Assembly (NCBI RefSeq): GCF_009909145.1
Contig: NZ_JAAAPJ010000021.1
Location: 1 to 64,000 of the forward strand
Direction of reading: 5' to 3'
Length of the DNA stretch: 64,000 nucleotides
Source of the DNA: Corallococcus silvisoli
GTDB lineage: Bacteria; Myxococcota; Myxococcia; Myxococcales; Myxococcaceae
The notes under the pieces were generated by a model that searched no databases, had not been told where the DNA came from, and saw only the letters and a list, made by a program, of their open reading frames with translations. Numbering within the stretch: the first letter of the stretch is position 1; each line of letters starts with the position of its first letter. Positions 15,829-25,576 of the stretch are shown piece after piece. Position numbers and translations under genes: made by a program.

Positions 15829-17175
15829 CTATTCCCCTGGCGAGAAGATGAACGGGTAGCTGACGGGGACGTCGTCACTGGGTTGGAAAGGGAACTTCCA
15901 GCCGCGGATGGTGGTGACGATGCAACTGCTGACGCCCTCGGACCGCAGGGTGGATTCGTCCACCTCGATGTTGCCTGCGCGGCCGTCCGGCTTGAGGTTG
16001 AAGCGGACCATGACCCGGCCCTTGAGGGTGGGGTCGCGCTTGAGCTCCTTCTCATAGCAGCGCTGGATGGACGCCTTCATGCGCTGGATGAAGCGCGCCA
16101 GGTCCTTGGGGCTGACCTCCGAACTGTCCACTTCTGGCACCGCGTCCGCGACCTGGGGCACCTTGACGACCTGCTTGGGACCGGTATCCACGGCCCCCGC
16201 GCCGCGCGTCACCTGCGCGCCGATGGCCGCGACCTTGCCCCCGGTGTCGCCCTGGGGATGGGCGATGGCGTTGCTCCCGCCGGAGCCCAGCGCGAGCGCG
16301 CCCCCGCCGGCCTTCGCCCCCGAGAGGGCTTCGGCGACACTCGCGCCGCCCACGTCCTGGCCGAGCAGGTTCTCGATGGCGCCCCCGCCGCCCTTGGCGC
16401 CCAGCACCTTGAGGATGCCGCTGCCTGCCACGCGGTCCTCCAGCTGACGGCGGCGCTCCTCCGGGTTGGCGGCGGGCGTGGCCGTCGCCGCCGCGGCCGT
16501 CTTCTTCGGCGTGGCCTTCGCCTCGTCCGGCTTCTTCTCCTTCGCGGCCGTGGCCTCCCGGGGCTCGTCCTTCTTCGCGGGCTGGGGCGGGATGATGGCG
16601 CGCACGAAGCGGTCTTCCAGCTGGTCCAGCTCGACCTCCGCTTCCACCGGCGCGGGCTGGGCGACGATGAACCCGACGCTCAGCACATAGAGCGCGAGCA
16701 TCGCCAGGAGGATGCCGAAGAAGAGCCGGTCCACCGTGCGCCAGGGGCTGGCCTTCAGCTCAGGGGGCAGGGCGGGCCTCGCGCCTTCCGGGGGCGCGGG
16801 GATGAAGTGGAAGAAGAGCGTGGCGTCCGGCAGCTCCACCTTGCCGCGGGCGCTCTCCTGGAGGGGCAGGTCGTAGGTGTCGTCCGCGCGGCGCGTGGCC
16901 AGACCCTGGGTGCGCAGCGCGTCGAAGTCCACGTCCGACGAGCCCAGGTTGACGCGGCCCTGCATGTGCTCGTCGATGATGAGGTGGAACTGCTGGCCGC
17001 GGTTCTCCAGCACCTTGAAGCGCGCGGGCCGCAGCTCCGCCGCGGGCAGGACGATGGTGTTGCGCGCGTCCTCGCCGATGGTGACGGAGTCGTGGAGCAG
17101 GTGGTGCTCCTCCACGATGCGCCCGTCCTGGATGACGCCGACGCGCAGCAGCTTGGGGCGGGTTTGAAGGGACAT
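15829..17175 (-). CDS. GltG-like protein: FHA-like domain, one TM, AgmX/PglI C-terminal domain
   Basis: A 448-residue inner-membrane protein. Residues 1-130 look like a divergent FHA fold (HDSVTIGEDARNTIVL), one TM lies near 148-171 (LFFGILLAMLALYVLSVGF), then a Lys/Ala-rich and Gly-rich periplasmic linker, and a TonB-like AgmX/PglI C-terminal domain from about 355 (RCYEKELKRDPTLKGRVMVRF). That is the architecture of GltG of the Myxococcus gliding complex. It follows GltE- and GltF-like genes in the same order as in the glt cluster, so it is probably a paralog of that envelope-spanning protein. Confidence 0.8.
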   Translation of the reverse strand: MSLQTRPKLLRVGVIQDGRIVEEHHLLHDSVTIGEDARNTIVLPAAELRPARFKVLENRGQQFHLIIDEHMQGRVNLGSSDVDFDALRTQGLATRRADDTYDLPLQESARGKVELPDATLFFHFIPAPPEGARPALPPELKASPWRTVDRLFFGILLAMLALYVLSVGFIVAQPAPVEAEVELDQLEDRFVRAIIPPQPAKKDEPREATAAKEKKPDEAKATPKKTAAAATATPAANPEERRRQLEDRVAGSGILKVLGAKGGGGAIENLLGQDVGGASVAEALSGAKAGGGALALGSGGSNAIAHPQGDTGGKVAAIGAQVTRGAGAVDTGPKQVVKVPQVADAVPEVDSSEVSPKDLARFIQRMKASIQRCYEKELKRDPTLKGRVMVRFNLKPDGRAGNIEVDESTLRSEGVSSCIVTTIRGWKFPFQPSDDVPVSYPFIFSPGE

Positions 17176-17179
17176 GGAG

Positions 17180-17470
17180 CTAGAAGGGGTCCTGCTGCAC
17201 GCTCTGGACCACCTTGGGCACGAAGCTCTCGGTGCGGTTCAGGTCGTCGAAGCTCGGCTTGGAGCGGTCGAGGAAATAGAAGGCCTCCGGCTTCTGGATG
17301 CGCCCCTCCACCTTGATGGCCTCCAGGTGGATGGCCTTCCGCGGCTTCTTCGTCGCTGGAGCCGGGGTCGCGGGGGCCGTGCCCTCCGCTGCCTTCGCCG
17401 TGGACGCGGGGTCCTCCGCCCAGGACGGAGGGGCGGCGACAAGCAGCAGCAGGAGCAGGGTGGGGCGCAT
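17180..17470 (-). CDS. small exported protein, GltF-like position
   Basis: A 96-residue protein with a signal peptide (cut after SWA) and a conserved-looking C-terminal half containing FYFLDRSKPSFDDLNRTESF and ending SVQQDPF. It lies 4 nt before the GltG-like gene and 15 nt after the GltE-like gene. In the Myxococcus glt operon a short protein, GltF, holds exactly this place. Identity as a GltF paralog is from position and size, not from a recognised motif. Confidence 0.6.
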   Translation of the reverse strand: MRPTLLLLLLVAAPPSWAEDPASTAKAAEGTAPATPAPATKKPRKAIHLEAIKVEGRIQKPEAFYFLDRSKPSFDDLNRTESFVPKVVQSVQQDPF

Positions 17471-17485
17471 GGGCGTGGAAGGCGT

Positions 17486-18844
17486 CTACCGGACGTCGGA
17501 GGGGACCTTACCCGAGGCGCCCGGCCGCGTGGCAGGGGGCCCTGGGGACGGTGCGGGGGTCGGTGTTGCCTCGGGGGACTTCGCCGGTCCGGCGGGGGGC
17601 TTCGCGGCGGTTTCGGCGGCCTTGCGCAGTCCCTCCTTGCGCTCGCGTTCGCGGCGGCGGGTCTCCCGGTCGATGCCCTTCTGCGCGTCCTTGAGGTACT
17701 GGGCCGTGCGCTCGTCGGTGCCGCCCTTCGCCTGGTACTGGCCCAGGAAGGCCACGGCCTTCTGGAGGCGCTCCAGCGCGTCCATGCCGGCGGGCTCCAG
17801 GTCCAGGTGGAGCAGGGCCAGGTTGAAGTACGGGTCCTTCGCGTCGGGCTGGAGCTGGAGCACGCGCTCGTACTCCGCCAGGGCGCGGGCGAAGTCGCCT
17901 TCCCCGCGGTACGCGTTGCCCAGGTTGAGGTGCGCGGAGGCGAAGTCCGGCGCGGCCTTCACCGAGGCCTCCAGCTCCACGCGGGCGCCGGCGTAGTCCT
18001 CTCCCTCGTTGAGCAGGGCGCCCAGGTTGTTGCGCGCCTCGGCGAAGTCCGGCCGGAGCGCGATGGCCTGACGGAAGCGCTCCAGGGCCTGGGGCCGCTC
18101 CTTGAGGCCCAGGTGCACGAGCCCCAGGGCGTTGAGCGTGGACGCGTCCTCCGCGTGGATGGCGAGCGCGTTGCCCAGCACCATGGAGGCCAGCTCGTAC
18201 TTGCCCTCGCGGGCGTACACCTGCGCGAGCACCTGCATGGCGGGCACGTGTTGTTCGTCACCCTGGAGCGCGCGGCGGGCCTCCGCGACGGCGGCCGGGT
18301 GCTTCTTCTGCAATAGCAAGGTGAGCGCGAGCGCCGTGCGCCGTGCCACCGAGTCCTGCTTCGTCAGCGCCTGGCGCAGCTCCGCCTCCAGCGGCGCCGC
18401 GCGGCCCGTGCGCGCCGAGAGCCGCACGAGGCAGTCCCACGCCGCCTCCTGGTCTGGCTCCAGCGACAGGGCCTGCCGGTAGGAGCGCTCCGCGTCGGCG
18501 ACGCGGCCCTGGCGCTCCTGCACGATGCCCAGGTTCGTCCACGCGGGAGCGAGCTTGGGAGACCGCTCCAGGAGCGCCTTGAGCGCCACCTCCGCGAGGC
18601 TCAGCTCGCCGCTCCGGGCGACCTCCACCGCGCGCGTGAAGTCCCGCTCCGGCCCGGAGAGGGACTTCGCGACCGGCGCCTTGTTCGCGGCGGCGTCCGG
18701 CTTGGGAGACGTGCTCACGGCGGTGGGGGGCGCGGCCTCGGGGCCGGCGAGCTTCGGGGCCTCGCGCGTCGCGGGGCCGGAGGCGCAGGCGGACAGCAGC
18801 CAGCACATGAGTCCGGTGAGCGCGAACCTGCCGCCGGCGTTCAT
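17486..18844 (-). CDS. TPR lipoprotein, GltE (AglT)-like
   Basis: A 452-residue lipoprotein (lipobox LLSAC, Cys19) followed by an Ala/Pro linker and about nine TPRs between residues 65 and 380 (for example APAWTNLGIVQERQGRVADA and FASAHLNLGNAYRGEGDFA). The C-terminus is a basic helix and then a Pro-rich tail. The start overlaps the upstream stop (ATGA). GltE of the gliding machine is a TPR outer-membrane lipoprotein of very similar size and sits between gltD and gltF, as here. Confidence 0.8.
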   Translation of the reverse strand: MNAGGRFALTGLMCWLLSACASGPATREAPKLAGPEAAPPTAVSTSPKPDAAANKAPVAKSLSGPERDFTRAVEVARSGELSLAEVALKALLERSPKLAPAWTNLGIVQERQGRVADAERSYRQALSLEPDQEAAWDCLVRLSARTGRAAPLEAELRQALTKQDSVARRTALALTLLLQKKHPAAVAEARRALQGDEQHVPAMQVLAQVYAREGKYELASMVLGNALAIHAEDASTLNALGLVHLGLKERPQALERFRQAIALRPDFAEARNNLGALLNEGEDYAGARVELEASVKAAPDFASAHLNLGNAYRGEGDFARALAEYERVLQLQPDAKDPYFNLALLHLDLEPAGMDALERLQKAVAFLGQYQAKGGTDERTAQYLKDAQKGIDRETRRRERERKEGLRKAAETAAKPPAGPAKSPEATPTPAPSPGPPATRPGASGKVPSDVR

Positions 18845-21800
18845 GGCGTGCTCCCTTCCGTCAGCCGGGGGCCCGCGTCGGAGCTGGCGCGCGTGGGGCT
18901 GGCGAGGCTGCCCAGCAGGCCGTCCGGGTACACGGCGTCCACCGCGATGGCGCCCTTGGCTTCCTTGAGGACGGGGTACTCCTTGGGGCGGAAGCGGTTG
19001 AGGGCCTCCAGCGTGCGGTGGGTCCACTCGTTGGAGACGCGCTGGGTGCGGGCCTCCTTGAGCGCGGCGGCGTAGATCTCCACCGCGCGGTCCTCCAGCG
19101 CCACGGTGCGCTGGGTGAGCATGTCCTGGTAGGCCAGCACGGCGTCATCCCCCAGGCGCTTCACCTCCGGCGGGACGGGGACCTCCAGGAGCGTGCTGGC
19201 GAAGCGCTCCAGCGCGTAGCCGCGCCGGTAGAACGCGGCCAGCGACCACTCCAGTTGCTTGTACGGCAGCACCTTCGCGTACGCGTCGTTCACGGTCTTC
19301 ACCGCGTCCGTCTTCTTGTTGAAGCTCTTCTCCAGGGCCTTGCCGGAGCCGGTGATCTTCAGCGCGTCGAAGCGCTGGAACTCCGCCTCCGCCAGCTGGA
19401 AGCGGCTGTAGGCGGCGGCCTCGGCGGCGCGAAGCTGGAGGTCTGGCTTCAGGCGGCGGCGGTCGAAGTCGTCGGCCGCGGCGGCGTACGCGCGCTGGGC
19501 CTCCTTCGCGTTGCCGCGCTTCTTCCACGCGTCGCCCATGCGCCGCTTCGCGTCCACCACCAGCTCCACCTGGTCCGCCTTGCTCGCGAACTTGCGGACG
19601 AACGCCTCCAGCGCCTTGATTTCGCCCTTCGTGTCGCCCTGCTTCTCCAGGATGCGGGCCGCGCGGTACTGGTTCTCCGGCGCGTTCTTGCCGTGGGGGT
19701 ACAGCTCCACGCAGCGCTGGAAGGCGGCCGCGGCCTCCGCGTAGCGCTGCTGGCCTTCGAGCAGCGCCGCCGCGTTGTAGAGCGCCGCCTCGCGCTCCTC
19801 CGCCGCCGGGTAGTCCTTCACCAGCTTCTGGTAGCTCGTGACGGCCTTGTCGAAGTCGTAGGACTTCTGCGCGTTGACGGCCACCCGGAACAGCGCGGTG
19901 TGCGCCCACGGGGACTTCGGGTAGTCGCGGTACACGCGCTCGTACAGCTTCATCGCGGAGTCGAACCGGCGCAGCTCCTCATACGCCACGGCCGCGTTGT
20001 TGAGCGCCTTGTCGGCGAACTCGTGGCGGGGCGCCTCCTCCACCAACTGGAGGTACTTCTTCGCCGCCTCATCATAGCGCTTCTGCGCCGCCAGCTGATC
20101 CGCCAGGTTGAAGCGCCCGGCGAGCTTGAACTTCATCAGGTCGCGGTACTGCTCGCTCGCGGGGTCCACCACCTGCGCGTTGCTCGCGAGCCGCGCGCTG
20201 ACCTCCTCCACGCTCTTCCAGTCCTGGTCGATGAGGAAGGACTCGATGATGAGGTTGGTGGCGTAGCCGGCCACCGCGTTGCGCGGATAGGCCCGCACCA
20301 CGCGCTCGAAGCGGGGCCGGGCCTGGGCGAAGTCGTCGTGCGTGTAGAACAGCTCCGCGGCCTGGTAGGCGACACCCGGCGCGGCCTCCGCCTTTGGCAG
20401 GAGCGCCACGTAGCTGTCGGAGGCCTTCACCAGCCGCGCCTCCGTCTCCGCCAGGGCCACGGGCGCGGGCGGGCGGTCCTTGGGGCGTTCGCTGGCGCGC
20501 AGCGGCTTGCGCGCCGGCACGCGTCCCGCCTTCACGTCCAGGTCGAGCTGTTCCTTCCACGCGAGCACCGCGTTGTGCGCGGACACGTCGCGGTAGGTGT
20601 TGTCCTGGTTGGAGTCGCGCACGGCCTCGTATTCCTTCGCCGCCGCGTCGTACGCGTCCGAGTTGAAGAGGCACTCGGCGTGGAAGAAGCGCAGCGCGTA
20701 CGCGGTCTTGCTGCGCGGGAAGCGCTCCAGGTACGTGCCGTACGCGTGGGCCGCGGAGGTGTAGGTGGCCCGGGCCTGCTCGGCCTTGCCTTCCTTCTGG
20801 AACGCCTGCGCCTGCTGATGTTGGTAGGTGGCGGCGGAGTACAGGCTCTGCTCGGCGAGCGTCTGCGCGTGGGACAGCGCGTTCGGATCGTCCTTGTTCT
20901 TCTCGTACCAGGCGCCGCCGGGCAGGTAGCTGTTGGCCAGCTTCTCGGACTCGAGCGCGTACAGGTCCATGCGCCGGTCGCGCTCATAGGCCTGCACGAT
21001 GCGCTGCTGGAGGCGCGGCGCGTCCGGCGCCAGCGGGGTGAGGGTCAGCACCTGCTGGTACGCGGCGATGGCCTCCGCGTTGCGGAGCTGGTCGAAGTAG
21101 ACGTTGCCCAGCCGCCGGTAGACTTCGTTCTCGTAGGGGCGGCCGCCCCGCCTGGCGAAGAGCTCCCGGGCCCGGGCCACGCCGCCCCAGGTGTCGTCGG
21201 CGAGCGACAGCGCGATGTACTGGAGCGCCTCCGAGCGCAGGTCGCCTTCGTCCGCCGCGCTGCTGGACTGCTGGTGCGACTGGTAGTGGTCCAGGAGCAG
21301 CAGGAAGCTGTCCACGGACTCCTCGAACCAGTCCATCCGGTAGTACGTCCAGGCGAGCTTGTAGCGGGCCTTGTCGTAGAAGCGGTGCTCCGTGTCGCGC
21401 GTGGCGGCGGTGTACGCGTCGGCGGCCTTGCGCAGCGCCTCCGGGTCGGTCTCGTCCTCGAACCAGTACTCGCCGATGCGCGTCCACGCGTCCGTGGTGA
21501 AGCGGCTGTTCGGATAGCGCGTGGTGAGCTGCTGGTAGGTGGCGAGGCTCTCCTCGTCCTTGTGCTGCTCGTTGAGGCAGTAGGCCAGCAGGTACATCGA
21601 GCCGTCGTTGAGACGGTAGTCCGGGAAGCGCGAGAGGAGCGCGCGGTACAGGCCGATGGACGGCGTGAAGTCCACCTCCGGTTCCGGAGGCAGGTCCGCC
21701 ATCGCCTCGTCGGAAAGCGTGCGCACGCGCTCCGCGTAGTCCTTGCGCGCCAGCTGGTGCTCGTCCGCCGAGCGCTCGTAGTACAGCTCCGCCAGCCGGA

Positions 21801-22257
21801 ACATCACGTCCGGCGTGGCGCGAGGCTCGTCCGGGTAGCGGCGCAGGAAGTCCTCGAAGCGGGCGATGGCGTCCAGCCGCTGCGTGCGCTCCTGCGACTC
21901 CAGCGCGGTGAGCGTCTTCTCGTAGGCGTTGGAGATGGCCGCGCGCCGCTGCGTGTAGCGCCGCTCCACCAGCTGCTTCACCTCGCGGTGGAAGTCGCGC
22001 GACTCCGCCTCGTACGCCTCCAGCGCGCGGCTCACGTCGCGCAGCAGCTTCTCCTGCTCGGGCGTGTGGCCCAGGCCATCCAGGTAGCGGGAGGTGGGCG
22101 GAGCCTTGTCCGGCGTCCGGGGTTTCGCTGCTGGCTGGGCGGTCTTGTCGGAGGCCTGGGGCTTAGAGGTCTGCGGGGCCGAAGCGGGGGGCTTCGCGGC
22201 GTGCGAGGCGGCCACTGGCGCGAGGGCCAGGAGGAGGGCGAGGACGGGGCGGCGCAT
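18841..22257 (-). CDS. large periplasmic TPR protein, GltD (AgmU)-like
   Basis: A 1138-residue protein with a signal peptide (cut near SHAAK), a Pro/Ala/Lys linker and a long solenoid of TPR-like helical repeats (RFEDFLRRYPDEPRATPDVM, LATYQQLTTRYPNSRF, MKLYERVYRDYPKSPWAHTA and others). Size, export signal and repeat type match AgmU/GltD, a periplasmic TPR component of the Myxococcus gliding complex. It is coupled to the GltE-like lipoprotein, repeating the gltD-gltE order. Confidence 0.78.
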   Translation of the reverse strand: MRRPVLALLLALAPVAASHAAKPPASAPQTSKPQASDKTAQPAAKPRTPDKAPPTSRYLDGLGHTPEQEKLLRDVSRALEAYEAESRDFHREVKQLVERRYTQRRAAISNAYEKTLTALESQERTQRLDAIARFEDFLRRYPDEPRATPDVMFRLAELYYERSADEHQLARKDYAERVRTLSDEAMADLPPEPEVDFTPSIGLYRALLSRFPDYRLNDGSMYLLAYCLNEQHKDEESLATYQQLTTRYPNSRFTTDAWTRIGEYWFEDETDPEALRKAADAYTAATRDTEHRFYDKARYKLAWTYYRMDWFEESVDSFLLLLDHYQSHQQSSSAADEGDLRSEALQYIALSLADDTWGGVARARELFARRGGRPYENEVYRRLGNVYFDQLRNAEAIAAYQQVLTLTPLAPDAPRLQQRIVQAYERDRRMDLYALESEKLANSYLPGGAWYEKNKDDPNALSHAQTLAEQSLYSAATYQHQQAQAFQKEGKAEQARATYTSAAHAYGTYLERFPRSKTAYALRFFHAECLFNSDAYDAAAKEYEAVRDSNQDNTYRDVSAHNAVLAWKEQLDLDVKAGRVPARKPLRASERPKDRPPAPVALAETEARLVKASDSYVALLPKAEAAPGVAYQAAELFYTHDDFAQARPRFERVVRAYPRNAVAGYATNLIIESFLIDQDWKSVEEVSARLASNAQVVDPASEQYRDLMKFKLAGRFNLADQLAAQKRYDEAAKKYLQLVEEAPRHEFADKALNNAAVAYEELRRFDSAMKLYERVYRDYPKSPWAHTALFRVAVNAQKSYDFDKAVTSYQKLVKDYPAAEEREAALYNAAALLEGQQRYAEAAAAFQRCVELYPHGKNAPENQYRAARILEKQGDTKGEIKALEAFVRKFASKADQVELVVDAKRRMGDAWKKRGNAKEAQRAYAAAADDFDRRRLKPDLQLRAAEAAAYSRFQLAEAEFQRFDALKITGSGKALEKSFNKKTDAVKTVNDAYAKVLPYKQLEWSLAAFYRRGYALERFASTLLEVPVPPEVKRLGDDAVLAYQDMLTQRTVALEDRAVEIYAAALKEARTQRVSNEWTHRTLEALNRFRPKEYPVLKEAKGAIAVDAVYPDGLLGSLASPTRASSDAGPRLTEGSTP

Positions 22258-22262
22258 GGCCT

Positions 22263-24677
22263 TCAGTCCCCCCCTTCCGACGACAGGACGTCCTTGAACT
22301 CGGACTCCAGCGCGCGCAGGGCGTCGCTCTTCTCCTTGGCGACCTTCTGGATGTTCGCCGCGTTGTCCTGCGTGCGGCTGAAGGCCACGTCCACCGTGCC
22401 GGTGTCGGCCTTGAGCACCAGCTCGTAGAACTGCTGTCGCACGCGCCGGAAGCTGTCGTAGGCGATGCGGCCCACCAGGTTTCGCGCATCCCCGGTCGCG
22501 ACGGCCACATCCTGCTCGTAGCCCTGGAGCAGCGCCTGCTCCGCGCGCACCTTGTCGCGGATGGACTTCACGCGGTGCTGCAACCGGGAGTGCAGCGCCA
22601 CCCGGGCCACCGCCACCCGGCCCCGCAGCGCCTCCGTGCGCGAGCGCACCGCGTGCATGCGCAACAGCACGCGGGTGTCCTCACCGGACAGCCGGCCTTC
22701 CCCCGCGCGCAGCACCGCGTGCTCCTGCTGGAGCGTGGCGGCGTAGCGGGAGCGGATGGCGGCCTCGCCCTCCAGCGACGTGTCCGTGGACTGGCGCTCG
22801 CTCGCGAGCCGCGCGCGGGTGCGGTCCAGCTCCGCCTGGAGGTCGCGCAGGGTGGCGATCTCCGCCTGGAGCTGCACCAGGAACTCGCGCTCCTCGGCGG
22901 GGTCCGCCTGCCGCTCGTCGCGCGTGTCCTCCACCCACTTGCGGATGGCGGCGGCGTTGGCGTGCAGGCTCTGCAGTTCGTACCCCACGCGGAAGGCCTC
23001 GCGGTCCACCGCGTCCACCTTCGCCTGCATGCGCTGGCGGCGTGCGTCCAGCTCCTTGCCGGTGGTGGGCAGCGACGCGAACCGCAGCCGCTGGGCCTCG
23101 CGCGCGCCCTGCGCCACGAGCAGCTTCTCGCGCTCAGCGGGCGTCAGCTTCTCTTCGACCAGCGCCGCCTCCGCCTGCACCAGGGCCTGCTCCACCACGG
23201 TGAGCGCGGTGTCCACGGCCTCCGCGCGGGTGTAGCCCTCCTGCAGCTCCGGGAACGCCTCCAGCCCGCGCGCGTCCAGCGCCTCCAGGATGCGCTCCGC
23301 GATGGCCTTCGCCTCGCCCGCGCCCTGACGTCCGCTGTCCAGGTCGCCCACCATCCGCACCGCGTCGGCGACCTCCTTCTGGGTGGACGCGTACTGGAGC
23401 GCCAGCGGGGGCAGGAGCGTGCTCACGTCCAGGGAGCGCTCGTTGCGCGCCAGCAGGTTGTCGAAGTACGCGACGGGGTCGTGGTTCACACGCAGGAGCG
23501 CGTCCACCTTGTCGCGCGCGGGCGTGAACATGCGCGCCACTCCGTCGTAGGTCTCCAGCGCCTCGTCGTACTGGCGCAGCTTCTGGAGCAGGTGGCCCTG
23601 GAGGATGCGTCCCTCGGGCGCGAGCTGCGAACGCGGCGCCACGAGCAGCAGGATGTCCGTGGCGTTCTTCGCCTGCGTGAAGTCCTGCTTGCGCACGTAC
23701 GTCCAGGCGACTTCCAGCAGCGTCTCCGGGAAGCGCTCGCTCTCGCGAGGTACGCGACCGTAGTGGTCCAGCGCCTCGTCGTAGCGGCCGGTCTCGTACA
23801 TCAGGCGGCCCAGCGAGAGGTACGCGAGCTCCCGGAAGCGCTGGGCCTCCGCTTCCGCAAGGCCCGTGGACACCACCGCGTCCGGCCCGGTGCCGACGAT
23901 GCGCTGGAACTGCGCGATGGCGGCCGGGTAGTCCCCGCTCTGCACGCTCAGCACGCCCAGGTGGTAGACGGCCTGCACCCGGAAGGCGCCGGGCGTCTGC
24001 GCCAGCGGGGCGAACAGCGCGCGCGAGCGCTCCTGGTGCTCCTCGGGCGACAGGTCCGCGCGCTTGAACGTGCCGCGCGCGTGCACGTAGGCGATGTCCG
24101 GGGCCAGCACGCCGCCCGACAGCCGCCGCGCCTGCTCCACGTACGCGTCGATGCCGTCGAACTGCTGGAGCCGCCCCGCGACCGCGAGGTAGCGGCTGAC
24201 GGCCTCCTTGTAGCGCTGGGGAGACAGGGGCAGCGACAACACGTCGCGCAGGTACACCCGCGCGCCAATGTCGTTCTTCTGCTGGTAGAGCGCGTCCGCC
24301 AGATAGAAGACCGCCTCCGGGTAGCGGGGGCTCGCCTTGAACTCCGGGTCGCTCACCAGGTCGTAGAAGAGGACGGACGCGGCGGTCCAGTCCCCCAGCA
24401 GCGAGTACAGCTCGCCTTCGGAGAAGCGCTTGAGCTGCGAGTCGGCGCTGCTCGGCTCCGGGCGTTCGGTGAACTGCGTCTCCACGAAGCGCAGGGACTG
24501 CTCCGCCGCGCGCAGCTGCGCCTCCACGGCCTCCACCGCCGAAGCGCGCGTGCTCAGCGAGGCCGGCATGGGCGGCAGGGCGGCCGGGGAAGGAGAAGGG
24601 GAGGGGGCCGGAGGTGCCGGCGCGGGCGCGGCCCCGAGGGTCAGCGCGAGGGCCAGGGCGTGCAGCATCGCGGTCAC
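22263..24677 (-). CDS. exported TPR/coiled-coil protein, possibly GltC-like
   Basis: An 804-residue exported protein: signal peptide, Pro-rich linker, TPR-like repeats to about residue 420, then long amphipathic helices rich in Glu/Arg/Ala that predict a coiled coil to the end. The C-terminal segment VLKADTGTVDVAFSRTQDN recalls the gliding-motility TPR proteins. It ends 5 nt before the GltD-like gene. Start may be GTG 24677 or the ATG three codons on. The GltC comparison is tentative. Confidence 0.65.
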   Translation of the reverse strand: MTAMLHALALALTLGAAPAPAPPAPSPSPSPAALPPMPASLSTRASAVEAVEAQLRAAEQSLRFVETQFTERPEPSSADSQLKRFSEGELYSLLGDWTAASVLFYDLVSDPEFKASPRYPEAVFYLADALYQQKNDIGARVYLRDVLSLPLSPQRYKEAVSRYLAVAGRLQQFDGIDAYVEQARRLSGGVLAPDIAYVHARGTFKRADLSPEEHQERSRALFAPLAQTPGAFRVQAVYHLGVLSVQSGDYPAAIAQFQRIVGTGPDAVVSTGLAEAEAQRFRELAYLSLGRLMYETGRYDEALDHYGRVPRESERFPETLLEVAWTYVRKQDFTQAKNATDILLLVAPRSQLAPEGRILQGHLLQKLRQYDEALETYDGVARMFTPARDKVDALLRVNHDPVAYFDNLLARNERSLDVSTLLPPLALQYASTQKEVADAVRMVGDLDSGRQGAGEAKAIAERILEALDARGLEAFPELQEGYTRAEAVDTALTVVEQALVQAEAALVEEKLTPAEREKLLVAQGAREAQRLRFASLPTTGKELDARRQRMQAKVDAVDREAFRVGYELQSLHANAAAIRKWVEDTRDERQADPAEEREFLVQLQAEIATLRDLQAELDRTRARLASERQSTDTSLEGEAAIRSRYAATLQQEHAVLRAGEGRLSGEDTRVLLRMHAVRSRTEALRGRVAVARVALHSRLQHRVKSIRDKVRAEQALLQGYEQDVAVATGDARNLVGRIAYDSFRRVRQQFYELVLKADTGTVDVAFSRTQDNAANIQKVAKEKSDALRALESEFKDVLSSEGGD

Positions 24678-24689
24678 GGCGCCCGCTCC

Positions 24690-25469
24690 CTACTTCGGCT
24701 CGCTGGAGGTGGAGGCGGGCACGGCCGCCGCGTCCGGAGTCCCCTCCGCCGCGGTGCCGGGCGGCTTGGGCGTCCGCGTGTCCTTGGCCACTTCGATGTC
24801 GTAGCGCACCGCGGGCCGGTCCTTCAGGTCGGTGGTGAGGCCGCCCTTCTCCACGCCCACCACGTTCACCGTGGTGACCTTTCCGGACTCCGCGTTGAAG
24901 GTGTAACTGGATTGCACCTTGAACTTGTAGCCCTCCAGGTAGCTGAACACGCCGTAGCCGCTGCCCCGGTACACCAGCCGCACCGCGAGCTGGTGCTGGC
25001 CCGGCACGATGCGGCCGTTGAAGACCTCCAGCGACTGGTGCCGGTTCAGGTCTCCCTGCGTGTCCACCTGGGTGAAGATGGGCGCGCCGTCCAGCGCGTA
25101 CACCACGGACTCCAGCTGGAACGCGTTGCCCATCTCGTTCTTGTGCACCAGCACCGCGCGCGCGCCGGTGGACAGCTCGCCGCCCATCACCGTCTCCTGG
25201 AGCAGCAGCAGGCGCGCCTTGGAGCGGTAGATCTTCTCCTTCAGGTCGACGACCTGCTCCTCCAGGGTCTTCACCCGCGTGCTGAAGGCCTCGTCCGCCG
25301 TCTGCTCTCCGGTGGCGGGCGCGGCTGGCGCTGCGGGGGGCGTGGCTGGCGCGGCGGTGGCGCGCGGCGTCGCCGTGGGGGCGGGGGACGTCCCTTGCGC
25401 GAACACCGGCCCGGGAAGGCCAGCGCTCAAGAGCGCGAGGAGACGGAGGGTGGCGGATGCGACGCGCAC
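24690..25469 (-). CDS. exported coiled-coil protein of the motility operon
   Basis: A 259-residue protein. Signal peptide cut after VFAQ, an Ala/Pro/Thr linker, a short coiled coil (RVKTLEEQVVDLKEKIYRSK) and a beta-rich domain (HQLAVRLVYRGSGYGVFSYL). The Ala/Pro linker may explain why relatives are sometimes labelled dihydrolipoamide acetyltransferase; no lipoyl or catalytic motif is present, so that label should not be used. I chose GTG 25469 because the signal peptide begins there; the frame stays open further upstream. It lies between mglA and the TPR genes. Confidence 0.68.
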   Translation of the reverse strand: MRVASATLRLLALLSAGLPGPVFAQGTSPAPTATPRATAAPATPPAAPAAPATGEQTADEAFSTRVKTLEEQVVDLKEKIYRSKARLLLLQETVMGGELSTGARAVLVHKNEMGNAFQLESVVYALDGAPIFTQVDTQGDLNRHQSLEVFNGRIVPGQHQLAVRLVYRGSGYGVFSYLEGYKFKVQSSYTFNAESGKVTTVNVVGVEKGGLTTDLKDRPAVRYDIEVAKDTRTPKPPGTAAEGTPDAAAVPASTSSEPK

Positions 25470-25576
25470 GGTACGACCTCGGAAGGCGGCTCTGCCCGAC
25501 GGCACGAGGTCATACCATCGTTCGCCGGGGGCTGCCCGGTGGGGGGCAGCCCGCCGGGCAGGGAAGCAGGCGGGGC

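Noticed and set aside
24690..25469. Dihydrolipoamide acetyltransferase
   Set aside because: The only resemblance is an Ala/Pro linker; there is a signal peptide and no lipoyl or catalytic domain.
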